From assembly GCA_001599755.1 (NCBI GenBank), contig BCHX01000002.1, positions 186,001 through 250,000 on the forward strand: a stretch of DNA of 64,000 nt, given 5' to 3'. The position numbers and the translations under genes are program-made. This document shows, in pieces, positions 52,108 to 64,000 of the stretch (position 1 is the first letter of the stretch; every line of letters begins with the position of its first letter). The stretch comes from Gliomastix tumulicola (Eukaryota > Ascomycota > Sordariomycetes > Hypocreales > Bionectriaceae). The notes below the pieces were generated by a model. The model searched no databases and was not told where the DNA came from. It saw only the letters and a list, made by a program, of their open reading frames with translations.

Positions 52108-55100
52108 CGTGCCAGATTTGAGGGTAAGTTATTATATCAAGGAAGCGTTGCTAAGATCAGCAGTGTAGACGACGAGAACGGCTTTGATTCCTGATTATTT
52201 CGTGCTTAGATGTGCGAAATCTTTTAGAGTGTGTGAGCAGATATCTTGGGATTGGTGTAGAAGACTGGGCTTGGTTTCGTGGCGTTTGACATATGCTTTA
52301 TACCGGCTGCGACGAAATGAGTTCCAGAAGTTCCCCAGCGACCTCACCAGTTTGCTTATGAATTTGATCGCCCAAATTCTAGTCGTCGTTTTGTTAGTCA
52401 AAATGAGATACGAGTTCGTGCTTGGTACCTCTTCCAGCACCACAGTCCTTCTGAGAACTCGCAGTGCAATCTTTACGGAACATTCTAGCATCTTTCTTGT
52501 TTTGACTAAATAGAACGCCTAAAATACGCCTAAAATCTTTAATTCTGGTCAAAGAGCTACTTCACCGACATCATCATCTAAGGAATCTGGAATAGCCGGC
52601 TTTCAAGAGCTCTCATACCGTCATGGCAGACCCTACTATCTTTTTTCGGTGTACAAACATGCCCTCAATGATCTGTGTCCCCTTTCTTCACAGAAAGCAT
52701 CCTTATTCAGATTCTATGGTTCGTAAAGGGCACACGAACAGTGCACAGGGCCGCCCAGCTCATCGATGAGTCAGGGCAGAGTAGTGTGGGCGGCGCGCAC
52801 TGCCCATCACACGGCCCAGAATAGCGAGACGACTGCCACGTGTCCACGAGTCAGGCCGAAGAAATATTCAGTAACACGCCCGAATCCCAAGCAGCAGAAG
52901 CAATATTTCCTCGTCCGTTCAAGAGCTGCGAGCATCTTGCTGGCCTGGGCCGCGGCAGGTCACCCCCCCGACGGAGGGCATCACTACCCTATAGCCATGC
53001 AAACTACACCGAAACTCGGTTATTATCCCCCCTCCTAATGCTCCTGATACCTGTTAGCTAATCCTTGGTGAAATCATTCGATCTAAAGACTGTCCTGAGC
53101 ATCGTAGCAGGCGATCATGACTTGTGAATGACGGTTGATATGCGATGGCAGCACCTTTGCCACAAGCTACAGATCGAAAACACCCTCAGCTACCTACAAA
53201 CGGAAGTGATCCGATAACACGCCACAGCCAAGCGGATACTTCTTATGGCATCTCCTAAAATTCTCTTCAATATCGTGCAAGTCCAAAGGCGATCATTACG
53301 TCCATCCCGAATTCCAGCATAGCACATAGGTACACCACCCCCGCGATGTTTCCCCTCATGCTAACCAACATCACTGCCGCACAATGCACCTCGCAAACGT
53401 CGCCCAGCCACAAACCAACAACAACAACTCATTACCGCTCTCCTACCAATCAGAGTCCCCGGACCGCCCGTCATCGTGACGCAGAATCCCAGTCATCTAG
53501 GCCGATCCATGTCCCACGCATCAAGCAAGCAATCCACGGGTGATGTGCAAAAAAAGATGCAGGTGGAGCCCCCTCACCACCAGGCCCCCCCGATGGCGGT
53601 CGCAGCAACATTAGGGATAAGCTTGATTTAGACACTTCAGGTTCCTGTGCATGAAGAAGGGGAGGGGGGAGGGGTGGCGGAGAAGTCCGGGGCAAGGATG
53701 CTGGGAAAAAAAAAGAAGGGTGTGTGTATGAGACAGGGGGTGGGTGGGTGATTTGTTAGTTGGTAGGAAGTAGTAGACACACAAGGAGGGCGTCTCTGAG
53801 CACGTGCGCCGTCATTGGTTGAGAGTCCACGACGGCCGGCCCCAAGGCAAAGCAAGCTTCCTTATCGTGCATATCTTTCCGCCTTGGCGTGAGCCTCTTT
53901 TTTCTATTGGCCTGGGGGAGTCACGGTTCGAAAAGAGGAAGTGCTTGGCCGAAATGAATGGCGAAAATGGGATTCAAAGCGTCGAGGCCTGGCCTGCTCA
54001 TGGCAAATATTGATCCCACCTCAGTTTCCCCTGCTCTCTCCGAGGTGGACAAGGATGTGGCAACGGAGAAAGGGTGGAAAGGATGGTCAAAGGAATAGGA
54101 CAGTCAGAGGCATAGGGGAAAGGAAGGAAGAGAAAAAAAAGGTTGATGCTGTCGGCTTCACATTCCAGACCCTCCCCGCCCCGAACGCTTGGTTGTTAGT
54201 GTCAGCGCCGAGAAGTCGCATGCTGTCCCAATGCCTGGATCCATCCTGCACATGTCGATATCCGGATGCTCTGGTTTGTCGGACGGAACGAGATCTGGCT
54301 GGATCAAGAACTTCTCGAGTGTCCACTGTTCGGAGTTGCCACGAGAGCTGAGGAGCGATGGCTCTTTGGGGGATTTCACGGAGTCTAGTCCACAGTCGAG
54401 ATCCGGGCTGATGGCGGCAGAGTGACATCCCGCTTCTCGCAACGGAAAGGTCGATAGTTGAGACGGATTATACCGAGTAAATGATAGTCTCTTATAATAC
54501 TATCTATAACAATATTCTTGGGAGGGCAATGGGTCACGCCTGCAGGCGAGTAATGCAGACAAGCGTGAAGAGTGTCACCAATATTTGCCATGAGCCAGAC
54601 ACGAGCACGATTTCCCCTCCACTGAGCCCAGAGTAGTATAGATAACAAGTCACCCCATCTGCGTGCTGCTGAAAATCGAAGGTGGGAAGGCAGGGTCGCG
54701 GAACGTAGCCGAGCAGAGAAGTGAGAAGTGAGGGACTGTCGGGGGCCGTCTCCATGAGGCAAAGTGACCGTCATCAGGTTCATGATCGTCGTTCACGGCC
54801 CACGAGGGCAGTCATCATGAGGTCTCGGCCTGATCATAACGGGCGAATCAGAGGGCAAAGTTCATCTCACGGTAGTATGGCGTTCCGGCACCGGGTGTTC
54901 ATCACAGCGAATACCTCCCTCCTTGCTTCTGCCATTGGCAGGTCCCATCACGACCTGCTGCATCAGTGGCGGGAGACGTCTCTGGCCTCTCTTTCCTCGT
55001 GCGCATGATGTACTGGATAGTAGACTCTACGATCTCGATCTTTAAGTCCTTGACAATGGGAGGGGCATCGCGGTGCGGGACTGTCGTGGCGTCGTCAGGG

Positions 55101-56369
55101 TTTATGCTTTGCATTCGGCCCTGTTCGTTGGAGATGGAGGCGCCTGGAAGAAAAAGGGCAAGCCAAGGGTGTCTTTTAGTCTGTCCCTGCGCTGCTACTG
55201 CTCTCTAGCTTTCCGCGTCGCCATCTGTATTGATACTGCACGTTTCGGTTAGAAGGAACACATTGGGATGTAGTCGCATGCAGCATAGATGTGCAGGTGG
55301 GGGCTCTTGCAACATGCAGGCCGACACGTACCTCTCTCATCGAGCGAAGGCAGCAGCTGCAGCGTCCTCTTCGCCTCGATGGGGTGCATGACGGATGAAG
55401 CTGAGCGCTGGCGCTGTTACAGGCTGGCCGGGGCGGACCCGACCGACTCAGCAGCAGAAGAACCAACAGGACTGAAGGTCTAGATGGCGAGACATTCTGT
55501 CTAGGCTCTGACTCGTCAGAAGAAACAAGGCTCGAGCGCAGGTCGGTGGTGCCGCTACGGCTCCTAAGAGTATCTCGGCCGACACCACCAACATCACCAG
55601 ACCACCACCAGTGTCTGTTCTCGTGTCGCGGCTGCTGACGGTGGGGCCGACAGACCGAGGCAGTGGCCTGTTTCTCTTACGAAAGCTCGCACTGGCATTG
55701 CGGTTTGGGACGGTACCATTTGCCAGGACCCTGCAGGCCAAGAGCAGCGCATTTACGTGATGCGGATGTCGTCCTCACTACGGTCGCGTCTGGCCGGCAC
55801 GTTTTGATTGAATCGCAATTTGCAGCACCGGCCAAGCAGATGAGCGCGATCCATCAGATGCAAAAAAGCGTCTCCGACGATATGTATTACGGAGTAATAG
55901 CGCGGACTCATCAAACACACAAGCAACAAACAGCCCTGGGGCCAACTTGGGCCTGGCCCTGGCCCTGTCGGTGATGGTGTGTGGATTACCGTCTTGGCGG
56001 GGAGCGTTGGATCGAAACGTGCCCGAACGGAGCGATTTGACAGGCTGCTGAAGAAGGGGAAGTCGAAAAGGGCCCTCGTGCCTCTAAGCCGGTTTCGTGC
56101 TAGTGTGCAGCAGGTGTGTGGGAGGTTTTGGTGTGCGCTGTGCAGTCCCTCCAGCCAGAAACAGTGAGACAGCGAGTTAGTGAGCTCTTGGCTGCCCACC
56201 CAGAGCCGATCTGCAGGCCGGTCCCAAATCCAACTATCAGCCGATAGATTCGCCCCTCCGGGACCCCTGTCGACTTACTCGTCGTGGCTTGTTAATCCGC
56301 GTCCTGCCCCGTCGCCTCCCTGTCGTGCAGCTACCCCAGGTTTCGGAGCCTGCCAGCCAATCATTCAAC

Positions 56370-57834
56370 CACGTGTGTCGATTCTGGTCGCTGGTTCGAG
56401 TCTTGGCTGAAGTTCTGCCGTATCTCGCTCACGGCGTGCTCCTGCCAGCTCCCACGCTGCCTCCCCGACAGGCGCTGTTAACAGCTGTTAACGCCCTGTT
56501 AGCCAGCAACAAATGCAGCACCTCCGACCCTCCTCCAGTCTCACTGCGTCACCCACGGACAGAAAAAAAAGGGAAAAAAAAACTGTCCAACTAGCGCCCA
56601 CAGAAATGCCCTGATGGCCATGTCGGTTTGGTCCCTTTTGCACGCAAATCGGAGACCCCCCAGGTGGGATGCGAGTCAAAAAACAAGTATAATTCTGAGC
56701 TTGAATTTAAACTTATTATTCCAGTGCGTTTGTCGCACACTTGCGGCTCCGTCTTGAACGTCGTGACTAGACTTCTTAGCAATCAATCAATACTGGAGTT
56801 GAGGTCGCCCGGCCGTCGCCGACACACACGTGGGCAGTGAGCAGCACTAAATACGTCCAGACTGTCAGGATGTGTGTGAATCACGCTCCGACGTCTGGGC
56901 ATTGCCAATGCTATTTTTTTCGCTTGGGATTCCGACCCGTAAATCGAATCAATCTTGGCTGGGCGCGCGCGCGGGCTGCCCGTCTGCCAACCAGAGACGC
57001 CGGCTGGACTCATCCCGCCCTCCCACCTCCCACTTGTCTCTTTCCTGCCGCCACGCCACGCCCTCTCGGCGACGCATATCCATACCAAGACTTCCAAGCC
57101 CTGGTCTTTGCCCATACTTTTTCGTAAACGGGTGGGGAGCAGCGGGCAAGGACAGACCAAACTTGTGCTGACCCCTGCCCGCGGTCGCCCGAGATGCACG
57201 TGAAGAAGCATCGCAGAAGCTTGCGGGTTCTTCTTTTTCATTTACGGACGTCGATAGTGCATCGCTACGGCCGATTTATGCCATGGGCCCTCGTCCAGCC
57301 ACCGGGAGAGAGAGCGAGAGAAGCAGAAGAGGGACGGCAGTTGGGCAAGACGGACGGACGGACGGATGACTCCCTCAAGGCCGGGCAGATAGGCAGGCAG
57401 GCCGCACCAGCAGCGCACCAGCAGGATAACAGCCAATATATCGTACATACACTGATTGCCCTCAGCTGCCTGCTTTCCTTGCTTGCCTGCTTTCTGGATT
57501 CCGCACTAGGAAGGACCTTAAATTCATGCTTCACGCCGCGAGCCAACCAGCTGCCGTACCAGCCCATCTCTTCCCGTGCCACACACACCCACAAATGGTC
57601 CCATAACGCCATCAGAGCAGGGCGACGCAAAGCACTAGTTGACTAGCAGCAGGGCCCCTGGTCTGGCTCGCGCGAGATTCGTCTGCCCCCCCCTTCCTCC
57701 TCCTCCCCCCCCCATTCTTTGATCCATCAGACGCAGCAGAAACACACAGGAGGACTCGCCTACGCCCGTGCCCGAGGCGTTTTCAAACCGACACCAGTTT
57801 CTCTCCGTGTCTCTTGCGTCCGCTGCAGCACGTG
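56370..57834 (+). promoter_or_regulatory. Cluster of CACGTG motifs upstream of the phosphate symporter
   Basis: Exact CACGTG palindromes at 56370-56375, 56827-56832, 57197-57202 and 57829-57834, the nearest 472 nt from the ATG at 58306. In yeast and Neurospora, PHO4/NUC-1 bind CACGTG to induce phosphate-uptake genes, and the Neurospora Na+/Pi symporter is such a target. The link here is inference from motif and gene type. Confidence 0.55.
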
Positions 57835-58058
57835 TCCCCTCCAGCTGCGACAGGACTTTTCTAGAATGTGGGTATGGAAGCCTTGGCTGCATCGATTAGC
57901 TTCCCACCGTTTGCTGAGTCGTTCTTTTTTCTCCTTTGGCCTGGCCTGGCCATCGCCACGCCGGCAAGATCCTTGCAAGCCACCCAGGGAAAAAAAAAAT
58001 GGCGGTGCTCCATCATGTAACCTGACCTGCCTTGTCCACCCATCCATCCTGCACAGCG

Positions 58059-58083
58059 GTAGTAGTAGTAGTAGTAGTAGTAG
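58059..58083 (+). repeat. (GTA)n microsatellite
   Basis: About eight GTA units just upstream of the TATATA box (58095-58100) of the phosphate symporter. Length variation here could alter promoter spacing. Confidence 0.9.
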
Positions 58084-58305
58084 CACACGGCAGCTATATA
58101 TCTCGGTCGTGTTCCCATCCTGGTCCTCCCCTTCCCTTTCCTTTCTTCTCCTTGTCTCTGGTCAGCGATAACCTCGTCCCCTTCTCAAGGCTCAAGTCAA
58201 GGCAACAAGGCACTCTCCGGTGGTCGCCGCATTCATCCACTTCTTTACCTTCTTTTCCCTTTTTCGAGAGAGAGAGCAAGCCCCCTGCTCACCAATACCG
58301 TCGCC

Positions 58306-60206
58306 ATGGTTCTTCACCAGTACGACTACCTCCTGGCCGTCGGCACCATCTTCGCGTTCCTCGACGCGTGGAACATCGGTGCCAACGATGCCGCCAACTC
58401 GTGGGCCTCGTCTGTGTCCTCGCGCTCCGTGACCTACATCCAGGCCATGGGCCTCGGCTCCATCCTCGAGTTCGCCGGTGCCGTCGGTGTCGGTGGCCGC
58501 GTTGCCGATACCATCCGAACCAAGGTCGTCGACGTCGACGCCTTTGAGAGCTCCCCCGCCCTGCTCATGCTCGGCATGGTCTGCGCCATCACCGCCTCGG
58601 CTCTCTACCTCAGCATGGCCACCCGTCTCGGCATGCCTGTCTCTACCACCCACTCTATTCTCGGCGGTGTCCTCGGTATGGGTGTTGGTGCCCTCGGCGG
58701 CGGCGGTGTCAAGTGGGTTGGCTACAAGAAGGACGGTTCTGTTGATCTGAAGGCCGGTGTCGTCCAGGTATGCATCCTCCATCCCTCTTATGGGGGGGTT
58801 TTTGATGAAACCGAGTTACTAACAGTCTTTGCAGGTCTTCCTCGCCTGGATCATCGCCCCCGTGCTTTCTGGTGTCGCCGGTGCCATCACCTTCTCCATC
58901 GTCAAGTACTTCATCCTGCTCCGATCGAACCCCATCATGAAGGGTCTCTTCGCCTTCCCCGTCTTCTGCTGGCTCACCGGTACCCTGATCACCATGCTTC
59001 TCGTGTGGAAGGGCGGTGACTACGACATCAACCTGTCCGACGCGGCCCTTCCCGGTGTCATGGTCGCCGCCGGTGCCGCCTTCGGCCTCCTGGTCGCCGT
59101 CTTCTTCATCCCCTGGGCCTACCGCACCGTCGTCAAGGAGGACTGGCAGCTCAAGTGGTACGACGTCGTCAAGGGTCCCCTCCTGCTCCGCCGCGGCGAG
59201 GTGCCCCCGGCCCCTGCCGACTACCGCGGCCGCGTCCGTGACTTCTACGAGGGCCACCTGACGGCCGAGGAGCTCGCCGAGAAGCGTGCGCACGAGAGCG
59301 CCGAGCGCAACGGCGACGTCGAGGCCGCGGCCCAGACCACCGTCAACACCGAGGGCAAGGTCGTCGACGCCAACGGCTCCGACTCGGGCATCGTGTCCGA
59401 GAGCAACGCCCACACCGAGCCCGCCGCCAAGAAGAAGCCCCTGGTCGGCCCCAAGCCCGACGTCCCCTTCTACCACCCCAAGTTCCTCTTCTGGGGCCTC
59501 AAGTTTGTGTTCCTCCGCGGCATCGACGTCGACATCATCGCCTCGCAGAAGACCGACAAGGTCGTCTCCGGCGACGTCGAGGAGATCAACTCGCGCGCCC
59601 AGCACTACGACAACCGCACCGAGTTCCTCTTCACCTTCCTCCAGGTCATCACCGCCTGCACTGCTGCCTTTGTCCACGGCGCCAACGATGTCGCCAACGC
59701 CGTCGGCCCCTACGCCTCCATCTACCAGATCTGGCGCCACAACGAGGTCCCCTCCAAGTCCAGCGTCCCCGTCTGGATTCTCGCCTTTGGTGGTGCCGGT
59801 ATCGCCATTGGTATCTGGACCTACGGCTACCGCATTATGCTCATGCTTGGTAACCGTGTCACCCTCATGTCGCCTACCCGTGGTTTCTCCATGGAGCTGG
59901 GTGCCACCATTGCCGTCATCGTTGCCACCCGTCTTGGTATGTTTCTCTCTCCCCTCTTCCCTCTTCTTCGATCCAGGTCACTAACACACACACCCTCCAG
60001 AGCTGCCCGTCTCTACCACCCAGTGCATCACTGGCGCCATCGTCGGTGTCGGTCTCTGCAACGGTACCTGGCGCGCGATCAACTGGCGCATGGTTGCCTG
60101 GATCTACCTCGGTTGGTTCATCACCGTCCCCGTCACCGGCACCATCGCCGGCTGCCTCATGGGCTTCATCACCTATGCCCCCAACTGGCTCTCCGTCTCC
60201 AACTAA
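58306..60206 (+). CDS. Na+/phosphate symporter (PHO-4/PHO89 family)
   Basis: Three exons (58306-58767, 58835-59936, 60001-60206) encode 589 residues. It is a plasma-membrane high-affinity Na+-coupled phosphate importer of the PiT family. The two inverted-repeat signatures are seen as GANDAANSWASSVSSR (about residue 25) and GANDVANAVGPYASIY (about residue 440), plus two matching PVSTTHSILGG / PVSTTQCITGA loops. About ten to twelve membrane helices surround a large hydrophilic loop (about residues 280-400). The first ATG is well placed after a pyrimidine leader. Upstream CACGTG motifs suggest phosphate-starvation control. Confidence 0.95.
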
Positions 60207-61024
60207 AGAAGCGGTCACGCTTTACGGTTGTGAAACACACACCCTTTTCCCACTCTATCCTCAGATCCTGCACTAGTACTTGGTCTTTTTCTCGTCCGTT
60301 CCGGATGAGGACTGACAACCCCCCCGCGGCTGTATTGATGATGAGTTTGTTCCTTGTTTCGAAGTCTTTGTTAGAGAGGACAGCCTTGAGATACCACGAC
60401 ATTGTCAGTCGTTACCAATAGATCAATATATCATAATGTGTTTACGTGGCTGGGTGCCTTTTCGTCTGTGCCTGTCGGTGTTAATGTTCCCACTGCGCTC
60501 CATGGACGTGATTGCGTGCGTGTTCTTTGGATTGTAACCAGCAGCTCCCTTGGAGCAAACTGCCCCATCGCGGCCTGTCTTTTCCCCCGGATACTTCTCC
60601 CATCACACAGGCTCGAACAAAGACGAGCGTTTTAGTGAGCAAGCCACCAAACCGCCACTATCGCGAGCCGTGGCGTTGGTTCGGCGATGGTACGGACAGT
60701 GGCGAGTCGCCTCCACGCCGCCCAACATGACCAAGGAGAAGCATCCTAGACGACCGTGAGGGTCTCCACGCCATCGCTGCCGGAAGTACAATACTGATTG
60801 CATGGCATGAGCTGATTCCTGCATGTCCCCTGAAAGGGCCGACTCTGCCACCCAGTGGACTGATGAGCTTCGTGGCGCTCGCTTTGGGGGCTGGGAAGTG
60901 GATGGATGGCAGCCTGGGTGCCTTATCAGTGACACACTGCCGCTATCATCCCGATGATAGACCTGCTTGAATCATTTATTGACACTGCATTGCATACATT
61001 GCATTCTACTAGTAGTTGATCCGA
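60207..61024. other. 3' flanks of two convergent genes
   Basis: No supported gene. The frames at 60402-60935 have no motif. Confidence 0.45.
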
Positions 61025-64000
61025 TTAATTCCCCGTCGCAATGCTGTGTCTCGTCCCCAGAGACCCGTTGGTCATCAGCCAGCGTCTGTCACCCTCATCC
61101 TTCTCAGCCCGCCCTGCCGCTGGCACTGGCGCAGCAGCTCCCCGGGCGCCGTAACCGCCCCCGCCCGGCGTGAGGATGATGATACGGTCCCCGGCGCCAA
61201 AGTGAGACGTCTTCCTGGGTCCCAGAGACACCTGCTTCGTCGCACCCGTCACGGGATCCTTCCTCACCCAGATATTCTGCCCCCGCTGCCCGTCCTCGCC
61301 GCCCTCGAGCCCGTACGGCGCCGTGACGCGTCTGTCAGTGAGGACAGACACCTGCAGCGGCACCCTGAACTCCATCTCCCGCACACACCCATCGCCACCC
61401 CTAAACAGCCCGTCGCCGCCGCTGGCCCCGCGCACGGCGAACCGGTGCAGGATGACGGGGTACCGCTTCTCGAGGATCTCCGGGTCCGTGATGCGCGTGT
61501 TGGTCATGTGCGTGTGCACGGCGCTCGCCCCGTGCCAGGTCGGGCCGGCACCGGCGCCGCCGCAGATGGTCTCGTAGTACCCGAAGCCGCGGACGACGTC
61601 CCCCGTCGTCGGATCCGTGCCGCCGCAGCCGAAGCTGAGGTTGTTCATCGTGCCCTGGGAGGCGGCCGCGGCGTTGAAGGCGCGCAGGACGAGGTCGGCG
61701 ACCTTCTGGGAGGTTTCGGTCGTGCAGCCGACGGTGGCGGCCGTGGGCGATGGGGAGAGGATGGTGTTCTCGGGGCAGACGACCTTGATGGGGCGGAGGC
61801 AGCCTTGATTCAGGGGGATGTCGGCGGAGATCATGGACCGGAGGCAGTACTAGAGGGGTGCGTCAGTTAGTATGTCTCGGTTGGCGTTGGGAGGTTATTT
61901 TAAGTACTCACCATAATGACCGAGTATGTGCAGGTAGGAGGAGCGTTGAGATTGCCCGAGTGCTCGAAGCCAGTGCCCGTGAAATCAAACACCGCCTCGC
62001 CCGTCTCCCTGTTGATGGTCACCTGGAGCTTGAACGGGATGCCATCGTCGTTGTACTCGGTCGCCTCGAGGACGTTGCTCCCACCAGGCGTCAGGAACGA
62101 CTTGAGCAGCCCGCGCACAGACTGGGCGGCGTTGTCCTGGATGGCATGCATATATAGCTGCACCACAGGCCACGTGAACTCGTTGATCAAGGCACGGATG
62201 AGCTCGATGCCCTTCTTGTTCGAGGCGACGGCCGCCTTGAGGTCGGCTATGTTCTCGGCCAGCGTCCGCGTGCCGCTGCAGCCGGGATACGACGCCGGGA
62301 CGGTGCTCAGATGGTGGATGAGGCCTTGCTCGTCGAACACGCCCTGCTCAATCATCTTGAACGACTCGATCGCTGCGCCCTCCTGCCACAGCTCCGTGGA
62401 ATTGGGCGGCATAGAGCCAGGGACGATGCCTCCGATATCCGCGTGATGGCCACGGTTGGCCACAAAGAAGATGATCTCCTTGGGGTCCTCCTCGCTGTCA
62501 AACACAGGCGTGATGGTCGTGATATCCGGCAGATGCGTCCCGCCGGCCTGGGGATGGTTACTGATGATGACGTCCCCCGGCTTCAGCTCACCCGCCTTGT
62601 ACCGCTTCGCCTGGTACGCAATGGCGGTGCTCATCGAGCCCAGATGACTCGGTACATGTGGCGCGTTGGCCACCAGCCCGCCGTCGGCAGAGAAGATGGC
62701 GCACGAGTAGTCGAGCCTCTCCTTGATGTTGACCGAGATGGACGTCTTCTCCATCGTGTGGCCCATCTGCTCGGCGACGGTCATGAAGCGGTGTCCAAAC
62801 ACGCTGAGCTGCACGGGATCCACGGCGTCCGTGGTCACGTTCTGCTGCTCCGACTTCCAGACCTCGAGGATCACGTGCTCCGGCAGCACGACGGCCTTGC
62901 TCTCGTGGTCGACGACGATGGTCTGCGTCTTGTCGATGATCATGGCCGGCCCGGGGATGTGTGCTCCGGGGCTGATGGTGTCGAGGCGGTATACGCTCGA
63001 CTCGGTCCATCCGTACTTGTCGAAGAAGACCTTTCGTCTAAAGATGGGCGTGGGCGTAGGTGTGAGGCCCTCAGCAGTCGTGCTGTACTTGTCGAGCTCC
63101 TCGAAAGGGTTGGACGTGTTGAGCACGCGAGACTTGCCGATGCTGCGGACGCGGATGTCGTCGATGAGAATATCGCGGCTCTGCGAGAAGCCGAACTCCT
63201 GGGTGTGTCTGGCCGTGAACGACGTGCCAAAGTCGGCAATGCGCTCTGGAAGGGGGATCATGAGGGACGTGTCGCTGCCGCGGTAGCGCATGTTGAGGAA
63301 GAATTCGTGCTCGATGCACTTGTCGTCGAAGCCCTGCGCCTCGAGGCCGCGCGTGCCCCTGGTAGACAGTGAGCTCATACGGCGCTCCAGCTCGTCAAGG
63401 ATGTGCTCCGAGAAGGTCAGCGTTGCTGGTTCTTGGTTCTCGACCACGACGTCGGCGAGGGCCATGCCGTATGCTGAGAGGATGCTCGAGTATCGGGGCA
63501 CGATGGCCCTCCTGATGCCCAGGTCTCGGGCGATGAAGACGGCATGTTGACCACCAGCGCCCCCGAAGCTGCCCAAGTTGTGGCTCGATGCGCCGTAGCC
63601 GCGACCTTCGCTCAGCGTGCGGATCGGTCTTGTCATTGTGGCGTTGGCGATGGACAGGAAGCCGAGTGCGAGGCTCTCGGGCGTAAAGGGCTCAACAAGC
63701 TCGACACTTTCCCGGTTCACAACCTCTGTCAGAGCCGCGAACTTGGCCCTGACGACGTCGAGATCAAGCCGGCGCGGGAAGAAGTCAGGGATGATCCGGC
63801 CAAGCAGGAAGTTGGCGTCCGTGACCGTCAGCGGACCGCCCTTCCCGTAGCAAGCAGGCCCTGGATTCGCGCCGGCGCTGCTTGGACCGACTTTGAGCAG
63901 TCCGTTCTCCCACGAGAGGATCGAGCCGCCGCCGGCTGCGACGGTGTTGATGTCGAGCTGGGGCGTCTGGATGGTGACCTCGGCGATGGTGCTTTCGAAG
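61025..64000 (-). CDS. 5-oxoprolinase (HyuA-HyuB fusion), N-terminus beyond window
   Basis: Two exons are visible (64000-61912 and 61849-61025), giving about 970 residues; the frame is open to the right edge, so the N-terminal part is missing. The enzyme opens 5-oxoproline to glutamate with ATP in the gamma-glutamyl cycle. Seen: the C-terminal part of hydantoinase A (VAAGGGSIL, GPACYGKGGPLTVTDANFLLGR, SHNLGSFGGAGGQHA) and then hydantoinase B (EQMGHTMEKTSISVNIKERLDYSC, HVPSHLGSM, NHPQAGGTHLPDI, FVANRGHHADIGG, and an end in GTRHSIATGN). The intron at 61911-61850 restores frame (VIM-YCLRSM). Full-length family members have about 1,270-1,300 residues. Confidence 0.95.

Larger units (their letters stand above)
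52108..58305. other. 6.2-kb gene-poor region upstream of the phosphate symporter
   Basis: No convincing gene on either strand; all frames are short, overlapping and of biased composition. It holds CACGTG motifs at 52837, 53801, 56370, 56827, 57197 and 57829, a (GTA)n run, GGAC repeats near 57351-57366 and a TATATA at 58095-58100. It may contain a long untranslated leader, regulatory DNA or a non-coding RNA. Confidence 0.5.

Noticed and set aside
56380..56410. tRNA B-box-like ggttcgagtc
   Set aside because: No matching A box, anticodon arm or acceptor stem could be found around it.
57194..57646. 150-codon plus-strand frame in the gene-poor region
   Set aside because: Low-complexity composition, no homology-like blocks and no support from start context; more likely chance.
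58709..59740. 343-codon minus-strand frame
   Set aside because: Antisense shadow of the phosphate symporter; Gly/Val/Asp-rich without motifs.
61016..61870. 284-codon plus-strand frame
   Set aside because: Antisense shadow of the last 5-oxoprolinase exon.
62311..63372. 353-codon plus-strand frame
   Set aside because: Antisense shadow of the 5-oxoprolinase exon.
1..64000. CRISPR array, IS element or bacterial operon
   Set aside because: No regularly spaced repeats beyond those listed, no transposase with terminal repeats, and spliced genes throughout indicate a fungal chromosome.

Overview
The window is nuclear DNA from a filamentous ascomycete (Pezizomycotina). Most genes are broken by short GT..AG introns of roughly 45-95 nt. 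The genes themselves are typically fungal: alcohol oxidase, sugar permease, GPI-anchored wall protein, ferritin-like stress protein and OBAP protein. TATA-like boxes lie about 90-210 nt upstream of several starts. There are no bacterial operons, ribosome binding sites or CRISPR arrays, and I recognised no RNA gene. The species cannot be named from the sequence. I set intron borders by eye from splice signals, reading-frame continuity and family conservation.

Layout. 1.7-12.3 kb: a 12-exon GMC alcohol oxidase, a Cys-rich membrane protein, a GH16-like secreted protein, a 4-coumarate-CoA-ligase-like enzyme ending in KANL, a small secreted protein and an NAD(P)H:FMN reductase. 13.5-25.8 kb: an MFS sugar transporter with a 46-nt poly-C tract next to its promoter, a compact P450, a SAM methyltransferase, an aldehyde dehydrogenase, an MDR-type reductase and a secreted beta-lactamase-like serine hydrolase. 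26.0-28.1 kb: a Cys/His-rich zinc-finger-like protein, a diverged 54-bp tandem array and a kinase-like protein. 28.8-34.8 kb: a secreted SH3b-NlpC/P60 protein, a Tri3-like acyltransferase, an aldo/keto reductase and an OBAP protein. 36.6-39.4 kb: a divergent pair, a small GPI protein and a ferritin-like Rds1-type protein.

40.9-52.1 kb is the least explained part. It holds an intronless 1,831-residue protein with a central propeller-like region and a hydrophobic/amphipathic C-terminus, an intronless secreted START-like protein, an intronless 692-residue protein of no recognised family, a 68-residue secreted protein and a Ser/Asp-rich coiled-coil protein. 52.1-58.3 kb has no convincing gene. 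It leads into a Na+/phosphate symporter (PHO-89/PHO-4 type) at 58.3-60.2 kb and carries several CACGTG motifs, the site bound by PHO4/NUC-1 phosphate regulators. The right edge holds the C-terminal part of a 5-oxoprolinase.

Working together. The oxidase, CoA ligase, reductases, P450, methyltransferase, ALDH and acyltransferase look like catabolic or tailoring enzymes, but no PKS, NRPS or terpene backbone gene was recognised, so I do not call a biosynthetic cluster. The best candidates for something undescribed are the 1,831-residue protein with its intronless neighbours, the secreted NlpC/P60 protein, and the repeat array between the zinc-finger and kinase-like genes.
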